Position numbers and translations under genes: made by a program. Shown here piece after piece: positions 17,015 through 26,032 of a stretch of 64,000 nucleotides of DNA. The notes beneath the pieces are model-generated. The model saw only the letters and a list, made by a program, of their open reading frames with translations, did no database searches and was not told where the DNA came from. Within the stretch, counting starts at the first letter, position 1, and each line of letters begins with the position of its first letter. Origin of the DNA: Planctomycetota bacterium (GTDB lineage: Bacteria > Planctomycetota > Planctomycetia > Isosphaerales > Isosphaeraceae); assembly GCA_021791715.1 (NCBI GenBank), contig JAJYWB010000016.1, positions 1-64,000 of the forward strand, written 5' to 3'.

Positions 17015-19645
17015 ATGATGCGCAAGACGTTGTCGAACGGTTTAACAATTACCCTCGTGATCGCCTTCTCGCCCCTTGGCGTTTCGCTTCGCGCCGCTGA
17101 GAAGACCTCCGCGCCGTCGCCCGCGATCGCGGCTTCCTCAACGTCACCGTCTTCAGCCGCGGTTTCAACCCTGGCGTCAAATGCGCCCGGCGCGGGGCGA
17201 TCGCTCGCGAATGTACCGGGATCTCGGACCGATCGAATCGACGCCCCGCGATCCGCCGACGCGAAGTCGATCCGACTGACAATCGTTCCCGATCGCGTTG
17301 AACTGCGCGACGCCGACGATTCGGCGCAAATCCTCGCGACGATCGAGCGTTCCGACGGCACTTCGATCGATCGAACGGACGATTCGGTTTATATCGTGAC
17401 GGACCCTAAAGTCGCACGTGTTGAGAACGGTTACGTCGTTCCGCTTTCGAATGGATCGACGAAGCTTGAAGTCGTTACAAAAGATCGGGCGTCGGGACGC
17501 GAGCTTCGCGGCTTTACGACAGTCGTCGTGCGAGATTACAACGTCGATCGACCGATTCACTTCGTCAACGATGTGATTCCGGTTTTAACGAAATACGGCT
17601 GCAACGCGGGGGGATGTCACGGCAAAGCGACGGGGCAAAACGGATTTAAGTTGAGCCTGCTGGGCTTCGACCCCGTATCGGATCACGACGCTCTCGTGAA
17701 AGAAGCTCGGGGTCGGCGGGTGTTTCCCGCGGCGCCCGAACGGTCGTTATTACTGACAAAGCCGACGGGGAAGGCGGCGCACGGCGGAGGACGCAAGTTT
17801 GAAGTCGGATCGGTTCCCTATCAAATGTTGCTTCGGTGGATCAATCAGGGATCTCCTTTCGGCAAGCCCGACGCTCCGACGGTCGCGCGGATCGAGGTTT
17901 CACCCGCGACTCCGACGATGGAACGGAACGCGAGGCGAAGGCTCCGCGTCGTCGCGCATTACACCGACGGATCGACGCGAGACGTCACGCGGGCTTCGGA
18001 ATACAAGAGCCAACAACCCGATCTTTTAAACGTCGACGGCGAGGGTCGCGTTTCCACGCTTGATTCAACGGGTGAAGGCGCGGTTATGGTTCGGTATATG
18101 GGACAAGTCGACGTCGCCAAGATTTGCATACCTTTTGGACCGAGGCTCGCCGAATCGGCGTACGCCGATTTCCATCCGCGCGGATTTATCGACGAATTGG
18201 CGATGAAGAAGTGGCGCAAGCTGGGGTTGGCGCCGAGCGCGGTTTGCGGCGACGAGGAGTTTATCCGGCGCGCGTCGATCGACGCGATCGGCACGTTGCC
18301 GACACCCGACGAGGTGCGGAGTTTCATCGCGGATCAATCGTCCGATAAGCGAGCGAAGCTGATCGATCGCCTGCTCGATCGGAACGAATACGCGAGTTAT
18401 TGGGCTTCGCACTGGGGGGATTTGCTGCGGAATAAGCGGCGTTACGGCGACGCGTACAAGCGGGGCACGTTCGCGTTCGCGTCGTGGATTCGCGATCAAT
18501 TCGCGCGTAACGTTCACTACGACAAGTTTGTGCGTGAGATATTGACGGCTCAGGGGGATGTGAGCGACAGCCCCGCGGTCGTTTGGTATCGCGAGGTTCG
18601 AAACATCACGCATCAGGTGAACGATACGAGTCAATTATTCCTTGGTATGCGAATTCAATGCGCCAATTGTCATCATCATCCTTATGAGAGGTGGAGTCAG
18701 GACGATTACTGGGGTTTCGCGGCGCATTTCGCGAGGTTGGGGAACAAGCAAGGCGCGGTCGCTAACGAGACGGCGATTTTCGTGCGGAAAGACGGCGGCG
18801 TGAGCCAACCGCGGACGCACCGCGAGATGAAGCCGAAGCCGCTCGGCGCCGCCGAAGCCGATTACGTGCGCGGTCAGGACCCTCGCGAAAAGCTCGTCGA
18901 CTGGATGACTTCGCCCGACAATCCGTATTTCGCCAAGGCGATCGTCAATCGGATGTGGGCTCAGTTCCTTGGGGTGGGGCTCGTCGAGGCGATCGACGAC
19001 ATGCGCGTCACCAATCCGCCGTCGAACGCCGAGCTTTTAAACGCGCTCGCCGTCGATTTTGTTAAACATGATTTTGATCTTAAGCATCTGATCCGTACGA
19101 TTATGAACTCTCAAACGTATCAGTTATCGTCGATTCCGAATTCGTCGAACGAGAAGGATCGGCGGAATTACGCGCGTTTTTATCCACGCAGACTCTCGGC
19201 TCAGGTGTTGTGCGACGCGGTCGACGCGGCGACGGGGAGCGTCGAGAAATATCGCGGTTTTCCTCTCGGCGCCCGCGCGATCGATCTTCCCGACGAATCG
19301 ATCGACAGTTATTTTCTCGATGTTTTCGGGCGATCGCAGCGCGAGTCGGCTTGCGAGTGCGAGCGAAGCTCCGCGGCGAATCTGGCGCAAACGCTTCATT
19401 TAATGAACTCTCCCGAGACGCAACGGAAGATCGCCGGCGGTCGGATCGAGAAGATGATCCAGGCCAAACTTTCCGACGATAAGATCGCCCGCGAGCTGTT
19501 CTTGTGGACGTTCGCGCGCGAACCCAAGCCCGAAGATCTGACCGACGTTTTGAACTACGTCGGTCGATCGAAATCGAAGAAGCAGGCGTTTGAAGATGTT
19601 TTATGGTCGCTATTGAACTCAAAAGAGTTCATGTTCAACCATTAA
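17015..19645 (+). CDS. DUF1549/DUF1553 planctomycete cytochrome-like exported protein with Ig-like domain
   Basis: This is 876 residues from ATG 17015 (GGAGAG 6 bases upstream). A second Met follows at once, then a signal peptide (KTLSNGLTITLVIAFSPLG...LRA). A bacterial Ig-like (Big2-type) domain spans about 87-178. A cytochrome-type segment has GCNAGGCHG near 197, the spacing usual in this family. A second Ig-like stretch precedes DUF1549 (about 400-610) with a classical haem-c motif CANCH near 548, and DUF1553 occupies about 620-870. These planctomycete-specific proteins are exported. The usual guess is a role in breaking down or sensing complex polysaccharides, but no activity is proven. 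It is followed by DUF1501 and PPC-protein genes in the typical cassette order. Confidence 0.9.
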   Translation: MMRKTLSNGLTITLVIAFSPLGVSLRAAEKTSAPSPAIAASSTSPSSAAVSTLASNAPGAGRSLANVPGSRTDRIDAPRSADAKSIRLTIVPDRVELRDADDSAQILATIERSDGTSIDRTDDSVYIVTDPKVARVENGYVVPLSNGSTKLEVVTKDRASGRELRGFTTVVVRDYNVDRPIHFVNDVIPVLTKYGCNAGGCHGKATGQNGFKLSLLGFDPVSDHDALVKEARGRRVFPAAPERSLLLTKPTGKAAHGGGRKFEVGSVPYQMLLRWINQGSPFGKPDAPTVARIEVSPATPTMERNARRRLRVVAHYTDGSTRDVTRASEYKSQQPDLLNVDGEGRVSTLDSTGEGAVMVRYMGQVDVAKICIPFGPRLAESAYADFHPRGFIDELAMKKWRKLGLAPSAVCGDEEFIRRASIDAIGTLPTPDEVRSFIADQSSDKRAKLIDRLLDRNEYASYWASHWGDLLRNKRRYGDAYKRGTFAFASWIRDQFARNVHYDKFVREILTAQGDVSDSPAVVWYREVRNITHQVNDTSQLFLGMRIQCANCHHHPYERWSQDDYWGFAAHFARLGNKQGAVANETAIFVRKDGGVSQPRTHREMKPKPLGAAEADYVRGQDPREKLVDWMTSPDNPYFAKAIVNRMWAQFLGVGLVEAIDDMRVTNPPSNAELLNALAVDFVKHDFDLKHLIRTIMNSQTYQLSSIPNSSNEKDRRNYARFYPRRLSAQVLCDAVDAATGSVEKYRGFPLGARAIDLPDESIDSYFLDVFGRSQRESACECERSSAANLAQTLHLMNSPETQRKIAGGRIEKMIQAKLSDDKIARELFLWTFAREPKPEDLTDVLNYVGRSKSKKQAFEDVLWSLLNSKEFMFNH

Positions 19646-19687
19646 TTAAACCCCTTCCTTTTTCTCGAACCGTGCGAGGCGAAAAAG

Positions 19688-21013
19688 ATGATCCAAGTGA
19701 CGAACGGACGTTACCGTTGCTGCGACGGGATGACTCGGCGGAGCGTTCTCAAGGCGGGGGTGTTGGCGTTCGGCGGGCTGAGCTTGGCCGATCTGCTGCG
19801 GATCGAATCGCGCGCGAAGTCGGAGGGGCGATCGCCTTCCGATCTGAGCGTTATCTTGATCTGGCAAGGGGGCGGGCCGAGCCATTTGGACATGTGGGAT
19901 TTGAAGCCGAACGCTCCTTCCGAATTTCGCGGAACGTTCAATCCGATCGCTTCGAATCTCGCGGGATTTGAGGTCGGCGAGCACATGCCGCGGATCGCAC
20001 GCGTGTGCGATAAGCTTTCGGTGATTCGTTCGGCGACTCATCCCGACAGCGGCCACGAATCGGCGACGCATTTTTTGTTGACGGGTTACCCGCCGACAAA
20101 CGACATTCCGGCGAACGAGGCGCCGAGTTACGGCAGCATCGTCGGCAAGGAGCTGGGGGCGAAGCAGCCTGGATTGCCCCCTTATGTCGCGGTTCCGCGC
20201 GCGCCTCGGAGTTCGGCGGCGGCGTATCTCGGCGTCGAGCACAACCCGTTTGAAATCATGGGCGATCCCAACAACGAGGGATTTCGCGTGCGCAACCTCG
20301 TTCCGCCGCACGAGATCTCGCTCGAACGTCTCGGCGGACGCCGCGAGCTTCTCTCCCGGTTCGATACGATCCGTCGCGACGCCGACGCGTCGGGCGCGAT
20401 CGAAGGAATGGACAAATTCTCACGTAAAGTGTTTGAGATGACGACTTCTCCCGCGGTGCGCGAAGCGTTCGATCTGCGCAAGGAGGACCCCCGGATGCGC
20501 GACCGTTACGGCCGGCACACGTGGGGTCAAAGCACGCTGCTGGCGCGTCGGCTCGTCGAATCGGGGGTTCGGTTCGTCACGGTCGACACGGGAGGCTGGG
20601 ACACGCACGGAAATAATTTTGAAGAGTTGAAGAGAAATCATTTACCCAGATTTGATCAATCGTTTTCGGCGTTGATCGACGATCTCGACCAGCGAGGCCG
20701 GCTCGAGAGCACGCTCGTTCTTGTTTGGGGCGAATTCGGCAGGACTCCGAGGATCAATCAGACCGCGGGGCGCGATCATTGGCCGAACGTGTTCAGCGTC
20801 GTGATGGCGGGAGGCGGGATCAAGCGAGGCGTCGTCGTCGGATCGAGCGACGCGCGTGCCGAGTTCCCCAAAGATCGACCGATCTCGCCTCAAGACATTC
20901 TCGCGACGATGTATCGCAAGCTTGGAATCGACGTCGAAAAGGCTTACGTCAACGAGGCCGATCGCCCCGTTCAGATCCTCAACCAGGGGAAGCCGATCGA
21001 CGAGATCTCGTAA
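19688..21013 (+). CDS. DUF1501 Tat-exported protein
   Basis: This 441-residue protein of the alkaline-phosphatase/sulfatase-like fold group starts with a twin-arginine signal (TRRSVLKAGVLAFGGLSLADLL at about residues 16-37, shortened). Visible motifs are IWQGGGPSHLDMWD for the metal-site start, DTGGWDTHGNN in the middle and LVWGEFGRTP near residue 350, all standard for DUF1501. It is the second gene of the DUF1549-DUF1501-PPC cassette, 42 bp after the first. A GAGGC-type site precedes the ATG. Members are almost always encoded next to DUF1549 proteins, so a shared periplasmic complex is likely. A perfect hairpin follows the stop. Confidence 0.92.
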   Translation: MIQVTNGRYRCCDGMTRRSVLKAGVLAFGGLSLADLLRIESRAKSEGRSPSDLSVILIWQGGGPSHLDMWDLKPNAPSEFRGTFNPIASNLAGFEVGEHMPRIARVCDKLSVIRSATHPDSGHESATHFLLTGYPPTNDIPANEAPSYGSIVGKELGAKQPGLPPYVAVPRAPRSSAAAYLGVEHNPFEIMGDPNNEGFRVRNLVPPHEISLERLGGRRELLSRFDTIRRDADASGAIEGMDKFSRKVFEMTTSPAVREAFDLRKEDPRMRDRYGRHTWGQSTLLARRLVESGVRFVTVDTGGWDTHGNNFEELKRNHLPRFDQSFSALIDDLDQRGRLESTLVLVWGEFGRTPRINQTAGRDHWPNVFSVVMAGGGIKRGVVVGSSDARAEFPKDRPISPQDILATMYRKLGIDVEKAYVNEADRPVQILNQGKPIDEIS

Positions 21014-21025
21014 CCGTTTCAGAAG

Positions 21026-21053
21026 CGTCGGCGGCCGATCCCGACCGCCGACG
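21026..21053 (+). terminator. GC-rich hairpin between DUF1501 and PPC genes
   Basis: CGTCGGCGG pairs perfectly with CCGCCGACG across a 10-base loop, 12 bases after the DUF1501 stop. No T-run follows. It may attenuate transcription into the PPC gene or stabilise the upstream mRNA. Confidence 0.45.
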
Positions 21054-21115
21054 TCGTATCCGCGACGATACCGACATATACGTTCCTTGGAATCGTCGCA
21101 TATGGAATCAGGAAT

Positions 21116-23359
21116 ATGGAAAGACTTAAGAAAACGGACACCTTAAGAATGCTCAAAAAAAAGATTGTGCAATTTATGACTGGTAAAGGCGAGTCGCCGG
21201 CTCGCCGATGTGTATTGTTCACATGCTTTTTGGTCGTTTGGTTTACGGCGGCGGCGCACGGCGAGCTTCCCTCTCCCAGGCTGCACAGCGTTTTCCCCGC
21301 GGGGGCCAAGCGCGGCGGCAAGATTACGGTCGAAATCGCCGGGCTTGATCTTGAAGGCGCGACGGGGCTTTATTGCAGCGAACCGGGAATCAAGGCGAAG
21401 AAGCTCGCCGACGAACCGGGCAAGCCGACTCGATTTGAACTTGACGTCGCGCCGACGACCGCGATCGGCTTTCACGACGTCCGATTTCTCGGCAAGCACG
21501 GAGCGAGCAATCCTCGAACGTTCGTCGTTAGCGATTGGAACGAGATCGTCGAGGCCGAGCCGAACAACGAGCTCGAGAAGGCGAATCGCGTTTCTCTCGA
21601 TACGGTCGTGAACGGTCGGATCGCTCCCAACGAGGACGTCGATTGGTTCATCGTTTCGGCCAAGAAAGGGACTCGGTTGTTGATCGAATGCTGGGCATGG
21701 CGGATCGATTCCAGGCTCGACGGCAGGCTTTCGCTGTTTAACGCTTTGGGAAAAGAACTCGCTTCGAGCCAGGACGAGAACGTCCGAGACGAAATGCGCG
21801 ACCCGTTCGTCGATTTCGACGTTCCCGAAGACGGCGATTATTATATCAAGCTGAATGATTTTACTTATGAAGGTAACAACGATTATTTTTATCGGCTTCA
21901 GATCGGTACGCGACCGCTGATTGATTTCACGTTGCCGACGGGGGTGAAAAAGGGGGCGACCGCGACCGTGACGGTTTATGGACGCGATTTGCCGGGAGGC
22001 GCGGCGACTCCTCTTCTGATCAAAGGGAGGCCGATCGAATCGGCGAGTGTTTCGGTCGTCGCTCCCGCCGACCCCGATTCGAGTTCGCGGTTTTTCCCAG
22101 GCGATCTCGTTCGTCCTCCCGCGGCTCGGCTCGACGGTTCGCCCGTGCGGATCGCGACCGATCGCGGCGGGTCGAACGCCGGCGTCGTGCTCATCGGCGA
22201 TCTTAACGAGACGCTCGAACGCGAGCCCAACGACACTCCCAAGGCCGCGCAACCGATCGAACCTTCGACCGCGGTGAGCGGTCAATTCCAAGCACCCAAA
22301 GATGTCGATTGCTTTTCGTTCAAGGCGAAGAAAGGGGAGCGGTACGAGATCGAGGTTTTCGGCCAACGGATCGGATCGCCCGTCGACCCCGATATGGAGC
22401 TGCTCAATCCGCGGGGCGACGTGATGTCGCACGTTCTCGACGACGGCGAGAACATCGGCAATATTCGCTTCACCACGTTTCATCGCGATCTCAAGCATAC
22501 GTTTAACGCTCCCGAAGACGGCGTGTATACGATCAGGCTCGAGCACCTTTACGGCCAGGTTCAGGGAGGGCCTCAATATGTGTATCGGCTTACGCTGAAA
22601 CACGATCCCGCGGCCGATTTCCGCCTGATCGTGCAACCCCCGCACGAGATTCGCTCCGATTCGCACAACATTCTCCGCGGCGGCAGGGAACGGCTCGACG
22701 TTCTCGTTTTCCGCTTGTCGGGACACAACGATCCGATACGTATTGAAGCGAGGAATTTACCAAAAGGAGTGACGGTCGATCCGATCGTGATCGCCCCCGG
22801 GCTTCATTGGGGTACGCTAGTCGCGACCGCGGCGGCCGACGCTCCCGAAGCCGAGGGGGAGATTGAGATCGTCGGCGTGAGCGAATCGTCGCATGGAAAG
22901 ATAGAGCGGAAGGCGCGCGGCGGGGTGATCGTGTGGGATACCGTCAACACGCCCGCGATCAGCCGCGCGACGCGGTCGATCGTCCTCGCGGTACGCGGCG
23001 AGGCGCCGTTTAAGCTTACGGCGACCCCGCGAAAAATCGTCAAAACGCAGGGGGAACCGATCGAGATCGAAGTCGAGGTGAAACGATCGAAGGAGATGCC
23101 GAACGCGATCGAGCTCAACGGATCGGGATATCAACTTCCACCCAATCTCAACATACCTGTAACTCGGATTCCCGCCGATCAAACGAAGGCGAAGGTCAAG
23201 ATCGAATCGGGATCGATCCCTCCCGGAGAGTACAGTTTTTTGATCGACGGCGACGGCCAGGTTCCGATCAAGAACGCGGGGGGCGGGTCGCGGAACGAAC
23301 GCGTCGTCTTGCCGAGCGATACGATCGACCTGACGATCAAACCGAAAGCGTCGAAATAA
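21116..23359 (+). CDS. exported protein with IPT-like and PPC (pre-peptidase C-terminal) domains
   Basis: This is 747 residues from ATG 21116; ATG 21149 (12th codon) is also possible, as neither has a strong binding site. A signal or membrane segment lies at about 30-48 (CVLFTCFLVVWFTAAAHG). An IPT/TIG-like beta domain follows (HSVFPAGAKRGGKITVEIAG). The first PPC domain begins at EAEPNNELEKANRV (about 142) and includes NEDVDWFIVSAKKG. A second PPC starts near 365 (EREPNDTPKAAQPIEP, then KDVDCFSFKAKKG). The remaining C-terminal third is beta-rich and unassigned. PPC domains fold as beta-sandwiches and are found in exported hydrolases and planctomycete surface proteins. It completes the cassette and is probably a structural or binding partner. 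Confidence 0.85.
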   Translation: MERLKKTDTLRMLKKKIVQFMTGKGESPARRCVLFTCFLVVWFTAAAHGELPSPRLHSVFPAGAKRGGKITVEIAGLDLEGATGLYCSEPGIKAKKLADEPGKPTRFELDVAPTTAIGFHDVRFLGKHGASNPRTFVVSDWNEIVEAEPNNELEKANRVSLDTVVNGRIAPNEDVDWFIVSAKKGTRLLIECWAWRIDSRLDGRLSLFNALGKELASSQDENVRDEMRDPFVDFDVPEDGDYYIKLNDFTYEGNNDYFYRLQIGTRPLIDFTLPTGVKKGATATVTVYGRDLPGGAATPLLIKGRPIESASVSVVAPADPDSSSRFFPGDLVRPPAARLDGSPVRIATDRGGSNAGVVLIGDLNETLEREPNDTPKAAQPIEPSTAVSGQFQAPKDVDCFSFKAKKGERYEIEVFGQRIGSPVDPDMELLNPRGDVMSHVLDDGENIGNIRFTTFHRDLKHTFNAPEDGVYTIRLEHLYGQVQGGPQYVYRLTLKHDPAADFRLIVQPPHEIRSDSHNILRGGRERLDVLVFRLSGHNDPIRIEARNLPKGVTVDPIVIAPGLHWGTLVATAAADAPEAEGEIEIVGVSESSHGKIERKARGGVIVWDTVNTPAISRATRSIVLAVRGEAPFKLTATPRKIVKTQGEPIEIEVEVKRSKEMPNAIELNGSGYQLPPNLNIPVTRIPADQTKAKVKIESGSIPPGEYSFLIDGDGQVPIKNAGGGSRNERVVLPSDTIDLTIKPKASK

Positions 23360-23680
23360 TCCTCGCGTCGCCGCCCGAACGGATTCAAGAGATCGAAAAT
23401 TACTTAATTTGTCGGACCCCGATATCATTAAAACACAAGCATTTACATCCTAATTGATATTAAATATAAATATGTCACTTTAAGTTGTGTGGTGTATGAG
23501 CCGAAAGGTCGTAGGTGGAGCGATTGTCCAATTCCGGCGCATCCTTTGCGGGCAGGATCTTAATCGCGATAACGATCGGCTTGTGGTAGGTTATCCTATT
23601 CTATCGAACGCTGCTTCTTCTTTTTATGGCGATTCCGAGGCGTTTTAAGACGCGGGTTTTCGAGCCAAGCGAGCGGTTTC
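23360..23680. other. 321-bp AT-rich gap
   Basis: This lies between the PPC-protein gene and the GT4 gene, both on the plus strand. The stretch at about 23440-23475 is strikingly AT-rich (runs of ATATTAAATATAAATATG) and is a reasonable promoter zone for the mannoside locus. No RNA gene was recognised. Confidence 0.45.
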
Positions 23681-25972
23681 ATGATAAAATCCCCCCTGAT
23701 TCGAGAGAGTGAGATTCAGAAGATCGCGTTTGTCGGCGATTATTTACCGCGAAAATGCGGGATCGCGACGTTCACGCACGACATGTATTCGTCGATCTCG
23801 AATCGTTTTCCCGAAACCGAGTGTTTTGTCGTTCCGGTGAACGATCGTCCCGAGGGTTACGATTATCCTCCCGAGGTTCGGTTCGAGATCGAGCAGGACG
23901 ATCTCGACAGTTACCTCCGCGCCGCCGATTTCCTCAATTTCGCCAATACAGACGTCGTCTGTTTGCAGCACGAGTACGGTATTTTCGGCGGTATCGCGGG
24001 AAGCCACATTCTCGGGTTACTGCGCGATCTGAGGATGCCGATCGTCACGACGTTGCACACCGTTCTGCGCGATCCCGACGTTCACCAGAGGCGTGTTCTC
24101 AAAGAACTTATCGAGCTTTCGGCGCGGGTCGTGGTGATGACCGAACGGGCTCGGAAATTTCTCCTTGATCTTTATCGCGTTCCCGCCGAGAAGATCGATC
24201 TGATCGCGCACGGCATACCCGATACGCCGTTTGTCGACACCGGCGATTATAAAGACCAATTCGGAGTCGAGAATAAGCTCGTCGCGCTCACCTTCGGTCT
24301 GCTCTCTCCCAATAAAGGGATTGAGCACATGTTAAAAGCGATACCGCAGATCGTCGCCGAATTCCCCAATTTTGTTTATATCGTTCTGGGCGCCACTCAT
24401 CCTGGGTTGATTCGCGATCAGGGGGAGCGATATCGATTGAGCCTCGAACGGCTGGCGCGTGATTTGGGGGTGAAAAGCCATGTGATCTTTTACAACAGGT
24501 TCGTCGAGATCAACGAGCTGACCGAATTCATTCGTGCGGCTGATATTTATGTGACGCCGTATTTAAATCCGGCGCAGATCACGTCGGGAACTCTCGCGTA
24601 TTCGTTCGGGTGCGGCAAGGCGATCGTTTCGACTCCTTATTGGCACGCCGAAGAGCTGCTCGCCGACGGCAAGGGGGTTCTCGTTCCATTCGCCGATCAC
24701 GAGGCTTTGGCGCGAGAGATCCGAGCGCTGCTGCGCGACGAACCGCGGCGGCGAGCGATGTGCGCTCAAGCTTACGAGCTTGGTCGCGAGATGATCTGGG
24801 ATCGATCGGCGATCCATTACATGGAATCGTTTCAGCGTGCTCGGCCGGCGCGTCGCGATCGACCTTTCAAACCGCTGGTGGTTCGCACCCTCGCCGAGCA
24901 TCACGACGAACTCCCCGTTTGGAGACTCGATCATTTATCCAGGCTAACCGATGCGACGGGGATGTTTCAGCATGCGACCTACACGATCCCGAATTACGCC
25001 GAGGGGTATTGTGTCGACGACAACGCGCGGGCTCTCCTGCTCACGGTCTATCTCGAGGAACTGGGTCAAGACGTCGAGGAGGTTCATCGGCTCGCGATGA
25101 CGACCGCGGCGTTTCTGCAGGCGGCGTTCGATCGCGATCGCAAGCGTTTTCATAATTTTATGGGATTTGATCGTCGCTGGCTCGACGATTTCGGTTCGGA
25201 GGATAGCCAGGGCCGGGCGCTCTGGGCGTTGGGAGCGTGCGTGGGCCGATCGCGCCGCGCCGATCTTCCCGAATGGGCCGCGGCTCATTTCGAGCTCGCG
25301 CTTCCCCCCGTTTTGGAGATGACTTCGCCTCGCGCCTGGGGTTTCGCATTGCTGGGTATTCACTGCTACTTACTTCGATTCAGCGGCGATCGACCGATCT
25401 CGCTGATTCGCGACGAACTGACGGCTCGGCTGATCAAGCTATATGATCGCGTATCGACATCTGAATGGCGCTGGTTCGAGGAGGTTCTCTCGTACGACAA
25501 CGCTCGGCTTTCGAACGCGTTGATCGCGGTCGGTCGCGACGGCGGAGACGATCGCGCGCTTGAGGTCGGGCTCGAATCGCTCGAGTGGCTGATGAGCGTT
25601 CAGCGTGCTCCGCAAGGGCATTTTCGCCCGATCGGCTGCCACGGTTTTTATCGGAAGGGGGGCGAACGGGCCCGGTTTGATCAGCAGCCGATCGAGGCGA
25701 ACGCGAGCGTATCGGCGTGTCTTGAGGCTTACCGGGCGACGCAAGATCCGCGTTGGATGAACGAGGCGCGTTCGGCGTTCGAATGGTTTCTGGGCCGAAA
25801 CGACCTAGGCCAAGAGCTTTACGATTCGGGTACGGGAGGGTGTCGCGACGGCTTGCAAGAGGATCGCGTCAATCGCAACCAGGGCGCCGAATCGACCCTC
25901 GCTTTTCTCCTCTCTCTCGCCGAGATGAGCCGACTCGAAAGCTCCCTAGCCGCATTCCGCCAGGCGCGGTAA
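23681..25972 (+). CDS. GT4 glycosyltransferase fused to alpha/alpha-barrel domain (GH130-linked)
   Basis: This 763-residue protein has two halves. Residues 1-390 are a GT-B glycosyltransferase of family 4: GDYLPRKCGIATFTHD at the N-terminal domain, then LTFGLLSPNKGIEHMLKAIP, and YSFGCGKAIVSTPYWHAEE holding the donor-binding Glu. Residues about 400-763 form an all-helical domain with Asp/Trp-rich loops (NYAEGYCVDDNARALL, EVLSYDNARLSNAL, and NRNQGAEST) resembling six-hairpin glycosidases. Proteins with this architecture are usually encoded beside GH130 mannoside phosphorylases. It is likely cytoplasmic, building or trimming a mannose-containing glycan. The start has only a weak ribosome-binding site; no better ATG is present. 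Confidence 0.85.
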   Translation: MIKSPLIRESEIQKIAFVGDYLPRKCGIATFTHDMYSSISNRFPETECFVVPVNDRPEGYDYPPEVRFEIEQDDLDSYLRAADFLNFANTDVVCLQHEYGIFGGIAGSHILGLLRDLRMPIVTTLHTVLRDPDVHQRRVLKELIELSARVVVMTERARKFLLDLYRVPAEKIDLIAHGIPDTPFVDTGDYKDQFGVENKLVALTFGLLSPNKGIEHMLKAIPQIVAEFPNFVYIVLGATHPGLIRDQGERYRLSLERLARDLGVKSHVIFYNRFVEINELTEFIRAADIYVTPYLNPAQITSGTLAYSFGCGKAIVSTPYWHAEELLADGKGVLVPFADHEALAREIRALLRDEPRRRAMCAQAYELGREMIWDRSAIHYMESFQRARPARRDRPFKPLVVRTLAEHHDELPVWRLDHLSRLTDATGMFQHATYTIPNYAEGYCVDDNARALLLTVYLEELGQDVEEVHRLAMTTAAFLQAAFDRDRKRFHNFMGFDRRWLDDFGSEDSQGRALWALGACVGRSRRADLPEWAAAHFELALPPVLEMTSPRAWGFALLGIHCYLLRFSGDRPISLIRDELTARLIKLYDRVSTSEWRWFEEVLSYDNARLSNALIAVGRDGGDDRALEVGLESLEWLMSVQRAPQGHFRPIGCHGFYRKGGERARFDQQPIEANASVSACLEAYRATQDPRWMNEARSAFEWFLGRNDLGQELYDSGTGGCRDGLQEDRVNRNQGAESTLAFLLSLAEMSRLESSLAAFRQAR

Positions 25973-26032
25973 TGTCCTATAGTGTCCAGGGACGGACGAT
26001 CGATTCGGCCTCGAGAGGTTGAACAGGCGAAC

